The notes beneath the pieces were generated by a model, which had not been told where the DNA came from, did not search any database, and saw only the letters and a list, made by a program, of their open reading frames with translations. Of a stretch of 64,000 nt of DNA, positions 18,951-27,725 are shown piece after piece. The stretch comes from Pleionea litopenaei (GTDB lineage Bacteria; Pseudomonadota; Gammaproteobacteria; Enterobacterales; Kangiellaceae), in contig NZ_CP133548.1 of assembly GCF_031198435.1 (NCBI RefSeq), forward strand, positions 3,568,001-3,632,000, given 5' to 3'. A program made the translations under genes and the position numbers. Every line of letters starts with the position of its first letter. The first letter of the stretch is position 1.

Positions 18951-19000
18951 TAAGAATTATTATCATTTGTATTGCAAATGAGAATAATTGGCATTAAGAT
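18951..19000 (+). promoter_or_regulatory. Fur-regulated promoter of the TonB receptor operon (two Fur boxes)
   Basis: Fur-like 7-1-7 boxes at 18951-18965 (13 of 15 to TGATAATNATTATCA, N counted as match) and 18979-18993 (about 12 of 15). A sigma-70-like promoter fits around the second box: TTGCAA at 18972-18977, a 17-base spacer, TAAGAT at 18995-19000. The second box thus fills the spacer, as expected for iron repression. The layout is nearly copied at 23483-23532. Confidence 0.8.
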
Positions 19001-19040
19001 CTGCGCCAATTGGAAACCATCATGAGAACGAGAAATACCT

Positions 19041-21146
19041 ATGTCTTTACCTGTCTCTAAACCTACCTGGTCAGCAATCTGTCTAGCCACGAGTTTTGTC
19101 ATTTCAAACACTGCATTGGCAGACGACGATAAAGCGGCTGAGGATAAAAATAAAATTACCATTACTTCAAAACGCGGCACCATTGCTTATATTAGCGCGT
19201 CTGGAACCAAAGACGATACGCCGATTGTAGAAACGCCGATGTCAGTATCGGTGTTAACAGAAAAGCGCATTGAAGATTTGGGAGCCGAAACGATTCAAGA
19301 CGCTCTGGGTTATGTGGCGGGTGTTTTTAATGGACCCTACGGAGTAGATACTCGCGGTGACTGGTCAATTATTCGAGGTGTTTCACCCGTGCAGTATTTA
19401 GACGGAATGAAAATGCTGTATGGATACTACAATAACGTACGACCTAATCCTTTTTCACTCGGGCAAATTGAAGTATTGAAAGGCCCATCGTCTGTGTTGT
19501 ACGGACAAGGCACAACCGGTGGGATTGTTAATCTTGTTAGCAAACGCCCGCAAGCGGAAGAGAGTGGCCAAGTTTGGGGACAGATTGGTAGTTTTGATCG
19601 ACGACAAATTGCTGCTGACTACACCAACGCTTTAAATGATGATGCGTCGATTTTATTTCGCATCAATGGATTGCTTCGCGACAGTGATACACAAACCGAC
19701 TTTGTCTCTGATGACTCTTATTATTTAGCGCCAGCATTAACGTTTTTTATCGGAGAGGATATTGAGTGGACTGTTTTAGCCAATGTTCAGAAAAATGAGT
19801 CTGGCTCGAGCACGCAATTTTTTCCACACGTTGGAACAATTCGACCGGCACCGTTTGGGCAAATACCCGTAGAACGTTTTGTCAGCGAGCCAGAGTTTGA
19901 TCGTTACGATACTGAGCAGTCGTCGCTGACATCGATCGTTAATTACGATGTCTCTTCAGATTGGAATATTCGCTGGTCGTTGCGCTATATGGACAGCCAA
20001 TCTGAATATCGTTCAATGTATGGATACCCATTTGCTTTGTTGGCGGATGATCGGAGTGTGTCTCGTTTAGCCTATTTAGCAGACAATGAACTTGAATCTT
20101 TGACATCTGATTGGCAGTTGCATGGTCGATTCAGTCTTGGTGCAACGGATCATAAATTTATGATTGGCCTTGATTACCAAACGGCGGATATTACTTCACG
20201 AACCGCCTATGGTTTTGGTGGATTGCTAGATGTTTATGATCCGGTATATGGCAACTTTGACTTATCCACGTTGCCGGAAATTAATGGCGGAACCGCAACG
20301 ACACAAATGCAGCAAGGTATTTATTTACAAGATCAAATCAAATTTGCCGACGGTTTCATTGTCTCTCTTGGGCTTCGTCATGATCAATCTGAAGTCGGTG
20401 CTTATCAAGAGAGCGGTGAAGACTACTCTGAAACCACCAAACGGGTAGGCGTGATGTATGCGTTCAATAACGGTATCTCTCCTTATATTAGTTACTCCGA
20501 GTCCTTTGAGTTGCAACTGGGTAACGATGCGTACGGCAATACCTTTAAACCAAAGTTCGGGGAACAAAAAGAAATTGGCTTGAAGTATCAGCCATTAGGA
20601 ACTGAGCATTTAATTACCTTAAGTCGATTTGATTCAGTAGAGAAAAACCGATTGGTTGATGACCCTAATGATCCGTTTAACCAAATTCAAATTGGTGAAG
20701 CCGACTCAGATGGATTCGAAATTGAAGCGCAGCTTGAATGGGACACGCTTGATGTGTATGCGACTTATTCAAACACCAACGCGGTTGACCAGTTTGGGGA
20801 GAAGCTTTCTGCACTTCCAGAAAATATGGCCTCAATCTGGACGACTTACCGCCCATTTGGTGATGACAATGGAGTTAAAGTTGGCGCTGGCGTGCGCTAT
20901 GTCGGAGAAACTTTCTTTCGAACAGACTTAGATGGCGACCCAAACAATGGCGCTGAAGCACCCTACAATACCGAAGCATATACGGTATTTGACCTCATGC
21001 TAGGTTATGAAATGGGGGCGTTAGATTTTAGTTTGAATATCGATAATCTCAGCGATAAAACCATCATAACCTCTTGTTTGTCGCGAGGAGATTGTTTCTA
21101 TGGACAAAAACGAACCATAACCGCAAGCGTTCGCTATCGCTATTAA
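19041..21146 (+). CDS. TonB-dependent siderophore receptor
   Basis: Outer-membrane ferric-siderophore receptor, 701 residues. The signal peptide ends near NTALADDD. The plug domain shows SVSVLTEKRIEDLGAETI, IIRGVSPVQYLDGM, QIEVLKGPSSVLYGQGT and GGIVNLVSKRP, all FhuE/FpvA-type landmarks. The C-terminus ends in ...TASVRYRY with the terminal aromatic needed for barrel insertion. A Fur-type promoter lies immediately upstream and a siderophore biosynthesis operon 2.4 kb downstream, so its ligand is most likely the ferric form of that siderophore (inference). Confidence 0.93.
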   Translation: MSLPVSKPTWSAICLATSFVISNTALADDDKAAEDKNKITITSKRGTIAYISASGTKDDTPIVETPMSVSVLTEKRIEDLGAETIQDALGYVAGVFNGPYGVDTRGDWSIIRGVSPVQYLDGMKMLYGYYNNVRPNPFSLGQIEVLKGPSSVLYGQGTTGGIVNLVSKRPQAEESGQVWGQIGSFDRRQIAADYTNALNDDASILFRINGLLRDSDTQTDFVSDDSYYLAPALTFFIGEDIEWTVLANVQKNESGSSTQFFPHVGTIRPAPFGQIPVERFVSEPEFDRYDTEQSSLTSIVNYDVSSDWNIRWSLRYMDSQSEYRSMYGYPFALLADDRSVSRLAYLADNELESLTSDWQLHGRFSLGATDHKFMIGLDYQTADITSRTAYGFGGLLDVYDPVYGNFDLSTLPEINGGTATTQMQQGIYLQDQIKFADGFIVSLGLRHDQSEVGAYQESGEDYSETTKRVGVMYAFNNGISPYISYSESFELQLGNDAYGNTFKPKFGEQKEIGLKYQPLGTEHLITLSRFDSVEKNRLVDDPNDPFNQIQIGEADSDGFEIEAQLEWDTLDVYATYSNTNAVDQFGEKLSALPENMASIWTTYRPFGDDNGVKVGAGVRYVGETFFRTDLDGDPNNGAEAPYNTEAYTVFDLMLGYEMGALDFSLNIDNLSDKTIITSCLSRGDCFYGQKRTITASVRYRY

Positions 21147-21166
21147 TTAATCGTTTTCCTGGTCGT

Positions 21167-21205
21167 GCGAAGCCTTGCAAAATTGTGCGGGGCTTCGCGC
21201 ATTTT
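21167..21205 (+). terminator. Possible intra-operon terminator/attenuator after the TonB receptor
   Basis: GCGAAGCC (21167-21174) pairs with GGCTTCGC (21191-21198) across a 16-base loop, followed by GCATTTTTG. Since the next gene starts at 21221 with no obvious promoter, partial termination would lower expression of the downstream pair. Confidence 0.6.
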
Positions 21206-21220
21206 TGAGTTGGTCGAACT

Positions 21221-21838
21221 ATGAATATAGATTTCTTTTCTTTACTGAGCTCGCTGTTGTTACCGATAGGATTAAACTTACTGGCACTGGTGATGACTTA
21301 TCAATTGTGGATACGTTGGACGCGAAAGCAAGGCAATAGCCTATTGCGGTCGCTAATTTGTGTTTGTCTTAATACTTTGTCTATCGTCATCTGGTGTAAA
21401 ACTTGGGGTGTTGAATATGGCATTACTTTTTATTGCGTTGTTTCTGCTTTAATCAGTTTGATGATCGTGTTTCTTCTTCCATCTATCTTAGGTCTCAATC
21501 CATCTAATCAGAAAATAAATAAAAGCTCAAATCAAAGTCGAAATTCGAACACTCGGCGTTTTGATGGCGTTAACGGCCGACAAATCGGTCAGGCGCTGGT
21601 CACTTTTTTATTGGCGGGGCCGTGGGCATTTATCATCAGTGCCATACTCGCTGCGTTATTGGTTAAACTTTATTGGGGTGAAAGAGCAAATTCTCTGGTA
21701 TTTGCTGCCTTGATGCTGCCCTTGTTATGGGCCGGTGTGAGTAGCTGGTTAATGTCACAACCTCAGCGTTTAAAACCCTTTTTATGGTCAGTGCTTTTAC
21801 TCATTACATCGACGGTTTCAGTTTGGGGAGTAAATTAA
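21221..21838 (+). CDS. Siderophore-locus membrane protein (DUF3325/DUF3649-like, tentative)
   Basis: A 205-residue integral membrane protein with about six hydrophobic segments in two halves, split by a hydrophilic stretch (residues ~92-120, NQKINKSSNQSRNSNTRRFD). Small membrane families such as DUF3325 and DUF3649 often sit between TonB receptors and PepSY-TM proteins. The two halves here look like one of each fused, but this needs a profile search. Its stop overlaps the ATG of the PepSY gene (TAATG), so the two are translationally coupled. Function unknown; a role in iron-siderophore handling at the inner membrane is inferred. Confidence 0.7.
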   Translation: MNIDFFSLLSSLLLPIGLNLLALVMTYQLWIRWTRKQGNSLLRSLICVCLNTLSIVIWCKTWGVEYGITFYCVVSALISLMIVFLLPSILGLNPSNQKINKSSNQSRNSNTRRFDGVNGRQIGQALVTFLLAGPWAFIISAILAALLVKLYWGERANSLVFAALMLPLLWAGVSSWLMSQPQRLKPFLWSVLLLITSTVSVWGVN

Positions 21839-23355
21839 TGTCATCTCGTGAACACTTTGATAACCAACAGGAACATTTTGATAAGCAAAATATTGCGACC
21901 ATCGTAGATGAAAAAAAGCAGTCAGCCAAGCCAGCTAAATCCAATAAAAGTCAATTGGTGAAACGAGCGCTATCGAGTCATTCGTGGGTTGGCTTATCCG
22001 TTTCTGCTTTGATGTATCTTGTTTGCCTATCCGGCGCTTTGGTTGTTTTTTATGAAGAGTTTGAGCGCTGGGAGCAGCCGGTTATTGAAGAATACGATGA
22101 CTACTCTACTCGTCAAATTCACATGGCAATCGAACGTTTCAATCAACGAGTTGAGTCTACACCGGAATCTATCTATGTCGTTTTACCGACAGAATCGGTA
22201 CCTCGAATGCATATCTCTGGTGATGACCAAGAATGGTTTATTAATCAAGATGGCTCTTTATCAGAACCTCCTATCGAAGGCTGGACCCATTTTCTAAAAG
22301 AGCTGCATATTAACCTGCATTTGCCGCAAACCTTTGGAATTATTTTAGTGGGTGCACTGGGCGCAATGCTTTGTGGTTTAATTGTTACTGGTATTTTGGC
22401 TCATCCGAGAATCTTTAAAGATGCTTTTATTTGGCGTCCAAAAGGTTCTCGTCGCATTGCTCAAGTTGATCTACATAATCGTTTGAGTGTCTGGGGGACG
22501 CCTTTCTTTTTTATGATTGGGTTAACCGGTGCATTTATCGGATTGGTGGGTATTTTAATATTGGTCTCGGCCAGTGCGTTTTACAACAATGATCGTGAAG
22601 CGGTTATTGATGAAGTATACGGTGCCGATATTGAAGTCACTCAGTCAATCGAGCAACTGAATATAGAAAATGCTTTGCAACAACTACAGATGACTCATCC
22701 AAACGCTAAACCGATTTATATGGTGGTGCAAAACTTCGCTACCGAGAATCAGTTTTTAGAAATTGCCGCGACTCTGCCTGAGCGTCTTATTTATTCCGAA
22801 ATTTATCGGTTTCGATCCAATGGTGAGCTGATTAACCACCAAGGTATGTCAGACGGACATTGGGGACAGCAACTCGCCTACTCTGTTTATCGATTGCATT
22901 TCGGGCACTTCGCTGGAATGCCGGTTAAGTGGGTATACTTTATTTTAGGACTAGCGCTGACAATAGTTTGCGCCACTGGAGTCAATATATGGCTGGCTCG
23001 GAGGAAGTTTACCAGCTTTATAAATGATCTTTGGGTCGCTGTGGTTTGGGGATCTCCTCTCGCCATTGTTCTGGCTTCGATAAGTGTAATGACGAGATTG
23101 TCTGCGACGATGATTTTTTTAGTGTCGACGGTCATGTGTATTATCTATGCGCTTTGGAAAAAGAATCCACCGAGAGTAAAAAGTCATCTGCAATTATTAA
23201 CAGCGTTGGTTTTGTTAGTTATCCCTGTTTGGCATCACTTGCACTTTTCTATGAGTTGGAATTGGAGCCTCGTCAATGCTATTAATTTTTCCTTAGTGAT
23301 TGGCAGTGTTATTTATTTTTGGCTCGGTTTGAGCGGTAATCGCAAACCATCTTAA
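21838..23355 (+). CDS. PepSY-associated TM (PepSY_TM) family protein, putative ferric reductase
   Basis: A 505-residue inner-membrane protein of the PepSY_TM/PiuB type, often proposed to take part in reductive iron release after siderophore uptake. Motifs: SHSWVGLSVSALMYLVCLSGALVVF (TM1 with conserved His), LHINLHLP, DLHNRLSVWGTPFFFMIGLTGA, and YRLHFGHFAGMPVKWVYFILG. The last two carry conserved histidines that could bind haem. The ATG at 21838 (TAATG overlap, GGGGAG upstream) is preferred to an earlier in-frame ATG at 21784 inside the previous gene. The cytoplasmic N-terminus carries a duplicated EHFDNQQ/EHFDKQN segment. Confidence 0.86.
   Translation: MSSREHFDNQQEHFDKQNIATIVDEKKQSAKPAKSNKSQLVKRALSSHSWVGLSVSALMYLVCLSGALVVFYEEFERWEQPVIEEYDDYSTRQIHMAIERFNQRVESTPESIYVVLPTESVPRMHISGDDQEWFINQDGSLSEPPIEGWTHFLKELHINLHLPQTFGIILVGALGAMLCGLIVTGILAHPRIFKDAFIWRPKGSRRIAQVDLHNRLSVWGTPFFFMIGLTGAFIGLVGILILVSASAFYNNDREAVIDEVYGADIEVTQSIEQLNIENALQQLQMTHPNAKPIYMVVQNFATENQFLEIAATLPERLIYSEIYRFRSNGELINHQGMSDGHWGQQLAYSVYRLHFGHFAGMPVKWVYFILGLALTIVCATGVNIWLARRKFTSFINDLWVAVVWGSPLAIVLASISVMTRLSATMIFLVSTVMCIIYALWKKNPPRVKSHLQLLTALVLLVIPVWHHLHFSMSWNWSLVNAINFSLVIGSVIYFWLGLSGNRKPS
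21850..21891 (+). repeat. 21-bp x 2 in-frame tandem duplication in the PepSY_TM N-terminus
   Basis: Units 21850-21870 and 21871-21891 encode EHFDNQQ and EHFDKQN in the hydrophilic N-terminal tail. Confidence 0.75.
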
Positions 23356-23378
23356 AACGACTCGATCCCTTTCTATTT

Positions 23379-23428
23379 CACACTAACGACTCTCTCTATC
23401 CAGTCTGAGTCGAGGCGTTAGTGTGTTT
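23379..23428 (+). terminator. Putative terminator after the PepSY_TM gene
   Basis: CACACTAACG (23379-23388) pairs perfectly with CGTTAGTGTG (23416-23425); the loop has further pairing potential (ACTC with GAGT) and TTTC follows. It separates the uptake genes from the biosynthetic promoter. Confidence 0.65.
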
Positions 23429-23482
23429 CACGTCTGGCTTATTCTAAACCTGACGATTCACTATCTCATTTTTTAATCTAAA

Positions 23483-23532
23483 TGATAATTATTTTCATTT
23501 GTGTTGTAATGAGAATAAATATCATTTACATT
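23483..23532 (+). promoter_or_regulatory. Fur-regulated promoter of the siderophore biosynthesis operon (two Fur boxes)
   Basis: Fur boxes at 23483-23497 (14 of 15 to TGATAATNATTATCA, N counted as match) and 23510-23524 (13 of 15). TTGTAA at 23504-23509 and TACATT at 23527-23532 are 17 bases apart, so the second box fills the spacer. The order and box spacing mirror the promoter at 18951-19000. Confidence 0.85.
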
Positions 23533-23576
23533 TGTGCGCTTGTTGAATGGCTTATTTATTTTAGCAGGTACCAACG

Positions 23577-25118
23577 ATGGGAAATGCACAACAAATTGAA
23601 TCACTAGCGGTAAGTCACCTCACGACAGCAAAGGCACTTTATCAACCCTCGTACATTTTTAACGAGCATTCAGTTGCTGCATTAAAAAGCCGAGTCATTG
23701 ATGCGCTGTCAGTTTTGTCGCAGCGATTTGAAACACTTGAAAAACCTTTTTCTGGAATTACTCCACAGCATATGGCGAAGAAATTTGCTGATGTTGATTT
23801 ATCACAACCACAGTGGACCTTCACCGCTGCGCTCGATGAGTTGAAAGAATTGTACTTAAAGGACGCGGTATATTTTCATAACCCAAATTACATGGCGCAC
23901 TTAAATTGTCCTATTGTTTATCCTGCCATCGTTGCCGAGCTTATTCTATCTGCAGTGAACTCTTCATTGGATACTTGGGATCAAAGTGCTGGCGCGACAC
24001 TGATTGAACAGCGATTACTCGACTGGACGAGCGAATGCATTCGATTTGGTGAGGCAGCGGATGGTGTTTTTACCAGTGGTGGAACTCAATCAAATTTAAT
24101 GGCTATGTTGATCGCGCGAGATGAGTTTTGCCGTCGCAAACTCAATCATGATGTGAAGACCAATGGATTACCAAGCGAGTTTACAAAGTTTAAGATTTTC
24201 GTATCGGAAGCGAGTCATTTTAGCTTACAAAAGTCAGCCGCTATTTTGGGGCTAGGCTATGAGTCGATCGTAAGCGTTCCGACTGATGAGCATTACCGAA
24301 TGAATGTGGCACAGCTAAAAGCAGCGATTGACAATGCTCGAGAAGCAGGTGAAATACCGGTCGCGGTAATTGCAACTGCAGGCACAACGGACTTTGGAAG
24401 CATTGACCCTTTGCATGAAATTTCGAAGGTCGCTCACCGAGAAGCATTATGGATGCATGTTGATGCTGCTTATGGTGGCGGATTACTCATTTCAAACCAG
24501 TATCGAGATCGTATCGATGGAATTGAATTAGCGGACTCAGTCACCATTGATTTTCATAAAACATTTTTCCAGCCAGTTAGTTGTGGTGCGTTTTTTGTTA
24601 AAAATAAAAAGCACCTCAGTTGTGTTACCCACCATGCAGACTACTTAAACCCGTTGAGCCAATCTCAAGAAGGTACTCCTAATCTAGTGAACAAAAGCAT
24701 TCAAACGACCCGCCGATTTGACGCATTAAAGCTATGGATGAGTTTGCGAACTATAGGAGCGGAACAGCTTGGCCAATATTTCGATCAAGTTATCGAACTG
24801 GCTCAAAAAGTAGAGTGTGCTGTTCGAAATGATCTCGAAATAGAGGTACTCAATAAACCTGAGCTATCGGCAATAGTTTTTCGATTTCTTTCAGCAAATA
24901 AGCAAAACTTGTGCACTATCAATCAAGAAATTCGTAAGCAGCTATTTAAAGATGGCCAAGCCATCATTGCTGGAACGAAAGTGAAAGGTGAAAGTTATCT
25001 GAAGATAACTCTTCTAAATCCTGAAGCAAGTCTCGAGCAAGTTCTAGTCGTATTTGAGCGAATTAAACGTTTGGGACGTCAACTTTCACATCAATATAAC
25101 CAACAAAATCAATCGTAA
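23577..25118 (+). CDS. PLP-dependent amino acid decarboxylase for siderophore synthesis (DesA-like, group II)
   Basis: First gene of the siderophore operon. It should decarboxylate lysine to cadaverine or ornithine to putrescine, the diamine backbone of hydroxamate siderophores. The 513 residues have the group II fold: SGGTQSNLMAML (167-178), HVDAAYGGG (294-302) with the PLP-pyridine Asp296, and the Schiff-base Lys328 in DFHKTFFQP. The sequence style is of the lysine / 2,4-diaminobutyrate decarboxylase family. ATG at 23577 lies about 45 bases from the predicted -10. Substrate choice cannot be read from sequence alone. Confidence 0.88.
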   Translation: MGNAQQIESLAVSHLTTAKALYQPSYIFNEHSVAALKSRVIDALSVLSQRFETLEKPFSGITPQHMAKKFADVDLSQPQWTFTAALDELKELYLKDAVYFHNPNYMAHLNCPIVYPAIVAELILSAVNSSLDTWDQSAGATLIEQRLLDWTSECIRFGEAADGVFTSGGTQSNLMAMLIARDEFCRRKLNHDVKTNGLPSEFTKFKIFVSEASHFSLQKSAAILGLGYESIVSVPTDEHYRMNVAQLKAAIDNAREAGEIPVAVIATAGTTDFGSIDPLHEISKVAHREALWMHVDAAYGGGLLISNQYRDRIDGIELADSVTIDFHKTFFQPVSCGAFFVKNKKHLSCVTHHADYLNPLSQSQEGTPNLVNKSIQTTRRFDALKLWMSLRTIGAEQLGQYFDQVIELAQKVECAVRNDLEIEVLNKPELSAIVFRFLSANKQNLCTINQEIRKQLFKDGQAIIAGTKVKGESYLKITLLNPEASLEQVLVVFERIKRLGRQLSHQYNQQNQS

Positions 25119-25129
25119 GTGACTTTTAA

Positions 25130-26479
25130 ATGAACATAAATAATTTAGACTTTGCTGGCATCGGTATTGGTCCATTTAATCTTAGTTTAGCGGCATTAGT
25201 CAGTAATCAACCTGAAAGATGCGGGCGATTTTTCGATCTGTCGGAGTCGTTTAATTGGCATCCTGGAATGATGCTTGAATCAGCGACGTTACAGACGCCT
25301 TTTCTATCTGACTTAGTGACTCTCGCAGATCCTACTCATCCTCTGAGTTTTCTGAACTATGTTAAACAAAGCGGACGACTCTATTCATTCTATATTCGAG
25401 AGAACTTCTTTTTAATGCGCAGTGAGTATAATCAATATTGTCAGTGGGTCAGTGAACAACTTGATAATGTGCAGTTTTCATCGAGTGTTGAACGAGTTGA
25501 GTTTGATGAAAAAGAACAGTGCTATCGATTGTTTATCGATGCTTCATCATCAAATAGGCCACATCGAAGAGAAGAGTATACCGCAAAGAAAATTATTATT
25601 GGTACTGGTCCTAAACCTTGGCTGCCTGACTGTTGCGTAAAATATGCAGATAAAGTCACCCATTCGTCTCGATACTTACAGGATAGAGAAAAATTAAAGT
25701 CAAAAAGCTCAATTACTATTGTTGGAAGTGGTCAAAGTGCTGCAGAAATATTTTATGACTTGCTGTCTGATATCGAGTGTCATGGCTATGAGTTAAATTG
25801 GATAACCCGTGCGCCAAGATTCTTTCCTTTAGAGTACAGTAAGTTGACGCTGGAAATGACGTCGCCAGAATATGTTGACTATTTCTATCAGCTTCCGGTG
25901 CACAAGAAGGAGCAGCTACTCGCAGAGCAGAAGCACCTATATAAAGGAATAAATAGCGATTTAATAAATGCTATTTTTGACCTACTTTATATAAAGCAAC
26001 TCAATCATTCTCCTAAAGTAAACCTCATTACTAACTCTGAGCTATATGGATGCCAACATAAAGAATCACATTATCAATTGAAATTTCATCAAGTCGAACA
26101 AAACGTAGCGTTTGAATGTTCGACTCAAGGCCTTGTTTTAGCCAGTGGATATCGCTTTACACCTCCTGACTGTTTGCAGCCAATATCCAAACGAATTGCA
26201 TGGACTGAAAAGGGCGAGTTTGACGTCTCTCGATACTACGCTATCGATAAACAACGAAAGGAAATTTTCGTTCAAAACGCTGAGCTACATAGCCATGGGT
26301 TCGTTACTCCCGATTTAGGTATGGCTTGCTACCGCAATAGCCACTTAATCAAACAACTCTACGGAAAGGAAATTTATCCCATTGAAACGGATATTGCTTT
26401 TCAAACATTTTCACCGGAGCAAATTGATTCATCGAGTTTTAACCTGAATCAGGCGCTGAACATTGCGAGGGTGTCATGA
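25130..26479 (+). CDS. FAD/NADPH-dependent diamine (lysine/ornithine) N-monooxygenase
   Basis: N-hydroxylating flavoprotein of the IucD/AlcA/DesB family that adds the hydroxyl group later forming the hydroxamate. The 449 residues have an FAD motif GIGIGPFNLSLAAL (~11-24), WHPGMMLESATLQTPFLSD (family signature), NADPH motif VGSGQSAAEI (~197), and the C-terminal LASGYRFTPP. It starts 11 bp after the decarboxylase, which favours the free diamine as substrate (inference from pathway order in desferrioxamine- and bisucaberin-type clusters). Its stop overlaps the MFS gene by 4 bp. Confidence 0.92.
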   Translation: MNINNLDFAGIGIGPFNLSLAALVSNQPERCGRFFDLSESFNWHPGMMLESATLQTPFLSDLVTLADPTHPLSFLNYVKQSGRLYSFYIRENFFLMRSEYNQYCQWVSEQLDNVQFSSSVERVEFDEKEQCYRLFIDASSSNRPHRREEYTAKKIIIGTGPKPWLPDCCVKYADKVTHSSRYLQDREKLKSKSSITIVGSGQSAAEIFYDLLSDIECHGYELNWITRAPRFFPLEYSKLTLEMTSPEYVDYFYQLPVHKKEQLLAEQKHLYKGINSDLINAIFDLLYIKQLNHSPKVNLITNSELYGCQHKESHYQLKFHQVEQNVAFECSTQGLVLASGYRFTPPDCLQPISKRIAWTEKGEFDVSRYYAIDKQRKEIFVQNAELHSHGFVTPDLGMACYRNSHLIKQLYGKEIYPIETDIAFQTFSPEQIDSSSFNLNQALNIARVS

Positions 26480-27723
26480 ATTTAAAGGTTTCGTTGATCT
26501 TTTTAACCATTGTATCGGTTGTTTGCGACACCATGGTTTTACCATTCTATCCTCAGTTTTTTGAACAAAACTTTGCGGTAACTGACCCCATGCATACGGG
26601 TTATTACATAGCAATGTCGTGTATTACGGTAATGTGTATGTTTCCGTTATGGGCGCGCGTTGCGAAGCGTATTAATGAGCTTCATTTATGGGTGTATACG
26701 CAAATAGCGGCAGGCTGCTTAGGGATTAGTTGTTTTTTTGTCAATGAGCTTTGGCTTTTTTGGGTACTTTCTCAACTGATGCTGCTGTTCAAGGCAAGCT
26801 ACTTGTTAATATATCCCTTTGTTATGCGATTGGAGGCTCGCGAAAAACACCTCAATGTTGCAAGCCTATTTGCGGTGTTAATGCATTTTGGAGCAATCGC
26901 AGGAGCATTAATAGGCGGGGCTGTTCTAGAGTGGCTTGAACCGAGTCAACTGTATCTAATAATGGCCGCTGGCGATTTTATTCAGGTAATTGTATGTCTG
27001 CTATTAATCCACCGATTTAAAGTAAAAGTGTCCGATACGGCGACAGTCTCATCTGAAGAAAAACAAGTAGAGAGTAATGAAGTTATTCCTTCTAGCCGTC
27101 AAATAAAGTTGTTTAAAGGTTCTTTTATCACGGTGCCAAGCTTTGTTATTCAAATAGGTATTTTGTCATTAATTTTTTATTTTGCAGCTTTCTCCATCCG
27201 ACCTTTTCTTTCTCTCTATTGGGAATCGATATCAAATATTGATAATCAAATGTTATCAGGATTGATCTATTCGATACCGGGATGGGTTGCGCTGATAGGG
27301 TTGTATTTGAATCGATTGAACAAAGCTCAATCAAACTGTTACTCGAGCATTGCTTGGTCATTGGTTTGTTGTTTGCTTGGAGCGATGGTTCAGTCAACAG
27401 AAGAGCAATGGTTGTTTGTACTCGGAAGAATGATCTTTGCTTGGGGGTTATTTCAAGCGACGGTTAACTTTGAAGTACTTTTATTTCAATTGAGCAAACC
27501 TGAAGATTTTTCGAGAGATTACAGTCATGTTCATCTATTCCAGAACATCGGTGTCATCATTGCTTCGTTTGTAACAGCCTACCTTGTCGCTAATATCGAT
27601 CCCCAGTGGTCATTCATCATGTCATCGATTTTATTCGTTTTTTGTTTGTGCAGCTTTGTTTATGTTTACAGAAGAAACGTATTTGATTCTTCGACAACGA
27701 AGCTTTCTACTAAAGAGATCTAA
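26476..27723 (+). CDS. MFS transporter, putative siderophore exporter
   Basis: A 415-residue major facilitator superfamily protein with about twelve hydrophobic segments and a hydrophilic central loop (about residues 185-215, Glu/Ser-rich). It is embedded between the monooxygenase (4-bp overlap) and the synthetase (2-bp gap), so its expression is tied to siderophore production. Such genes in NIS clusters usually export the finished siderophore. Uptake of ferric siderophore is a less likely alternative, since a TonB receptor and PepSY_TM protein are present and no ABC permease is encoded here. Confidence 0.87.
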   Translation: MNLKVSLIFLTIVSVVCDTMVLPFYPQFFEQNFAVTDPMHTGYYIAMSCITVMCMFPLWARVAKRINELHLWVYTQIAAGCLGISCFFVNELWLFWVLSQLMLLFKASYLLIYPFVMRLEAREKHLNVASLFAVLMHFGAIAGALIGGAVLEWLEPSQLYLIMAAGDFIQVIVCLLLIHRFKVKVSDTATVSSEEKQVESNEVIPSSRQIKLFKGSFITVPSFVIQIGILSLIFYFAAFSIRPFLSLYWESISNIDNQMLSGLIYSIPGWVALIGLYLNRLNKAQSNCYSSIAWSLVCCLLGAMVQSTEEQWLFVLGRMIFAWGLFQATVNFEVLLFQLSKPEDFSRDYSHVHLFQNIGVIIASFVTAYLVANIDPQWSFIMSSILFVFCLCSFVYVYRRNVFDSSTTKLSTKEI

Positions 27724-27725
27724 TA

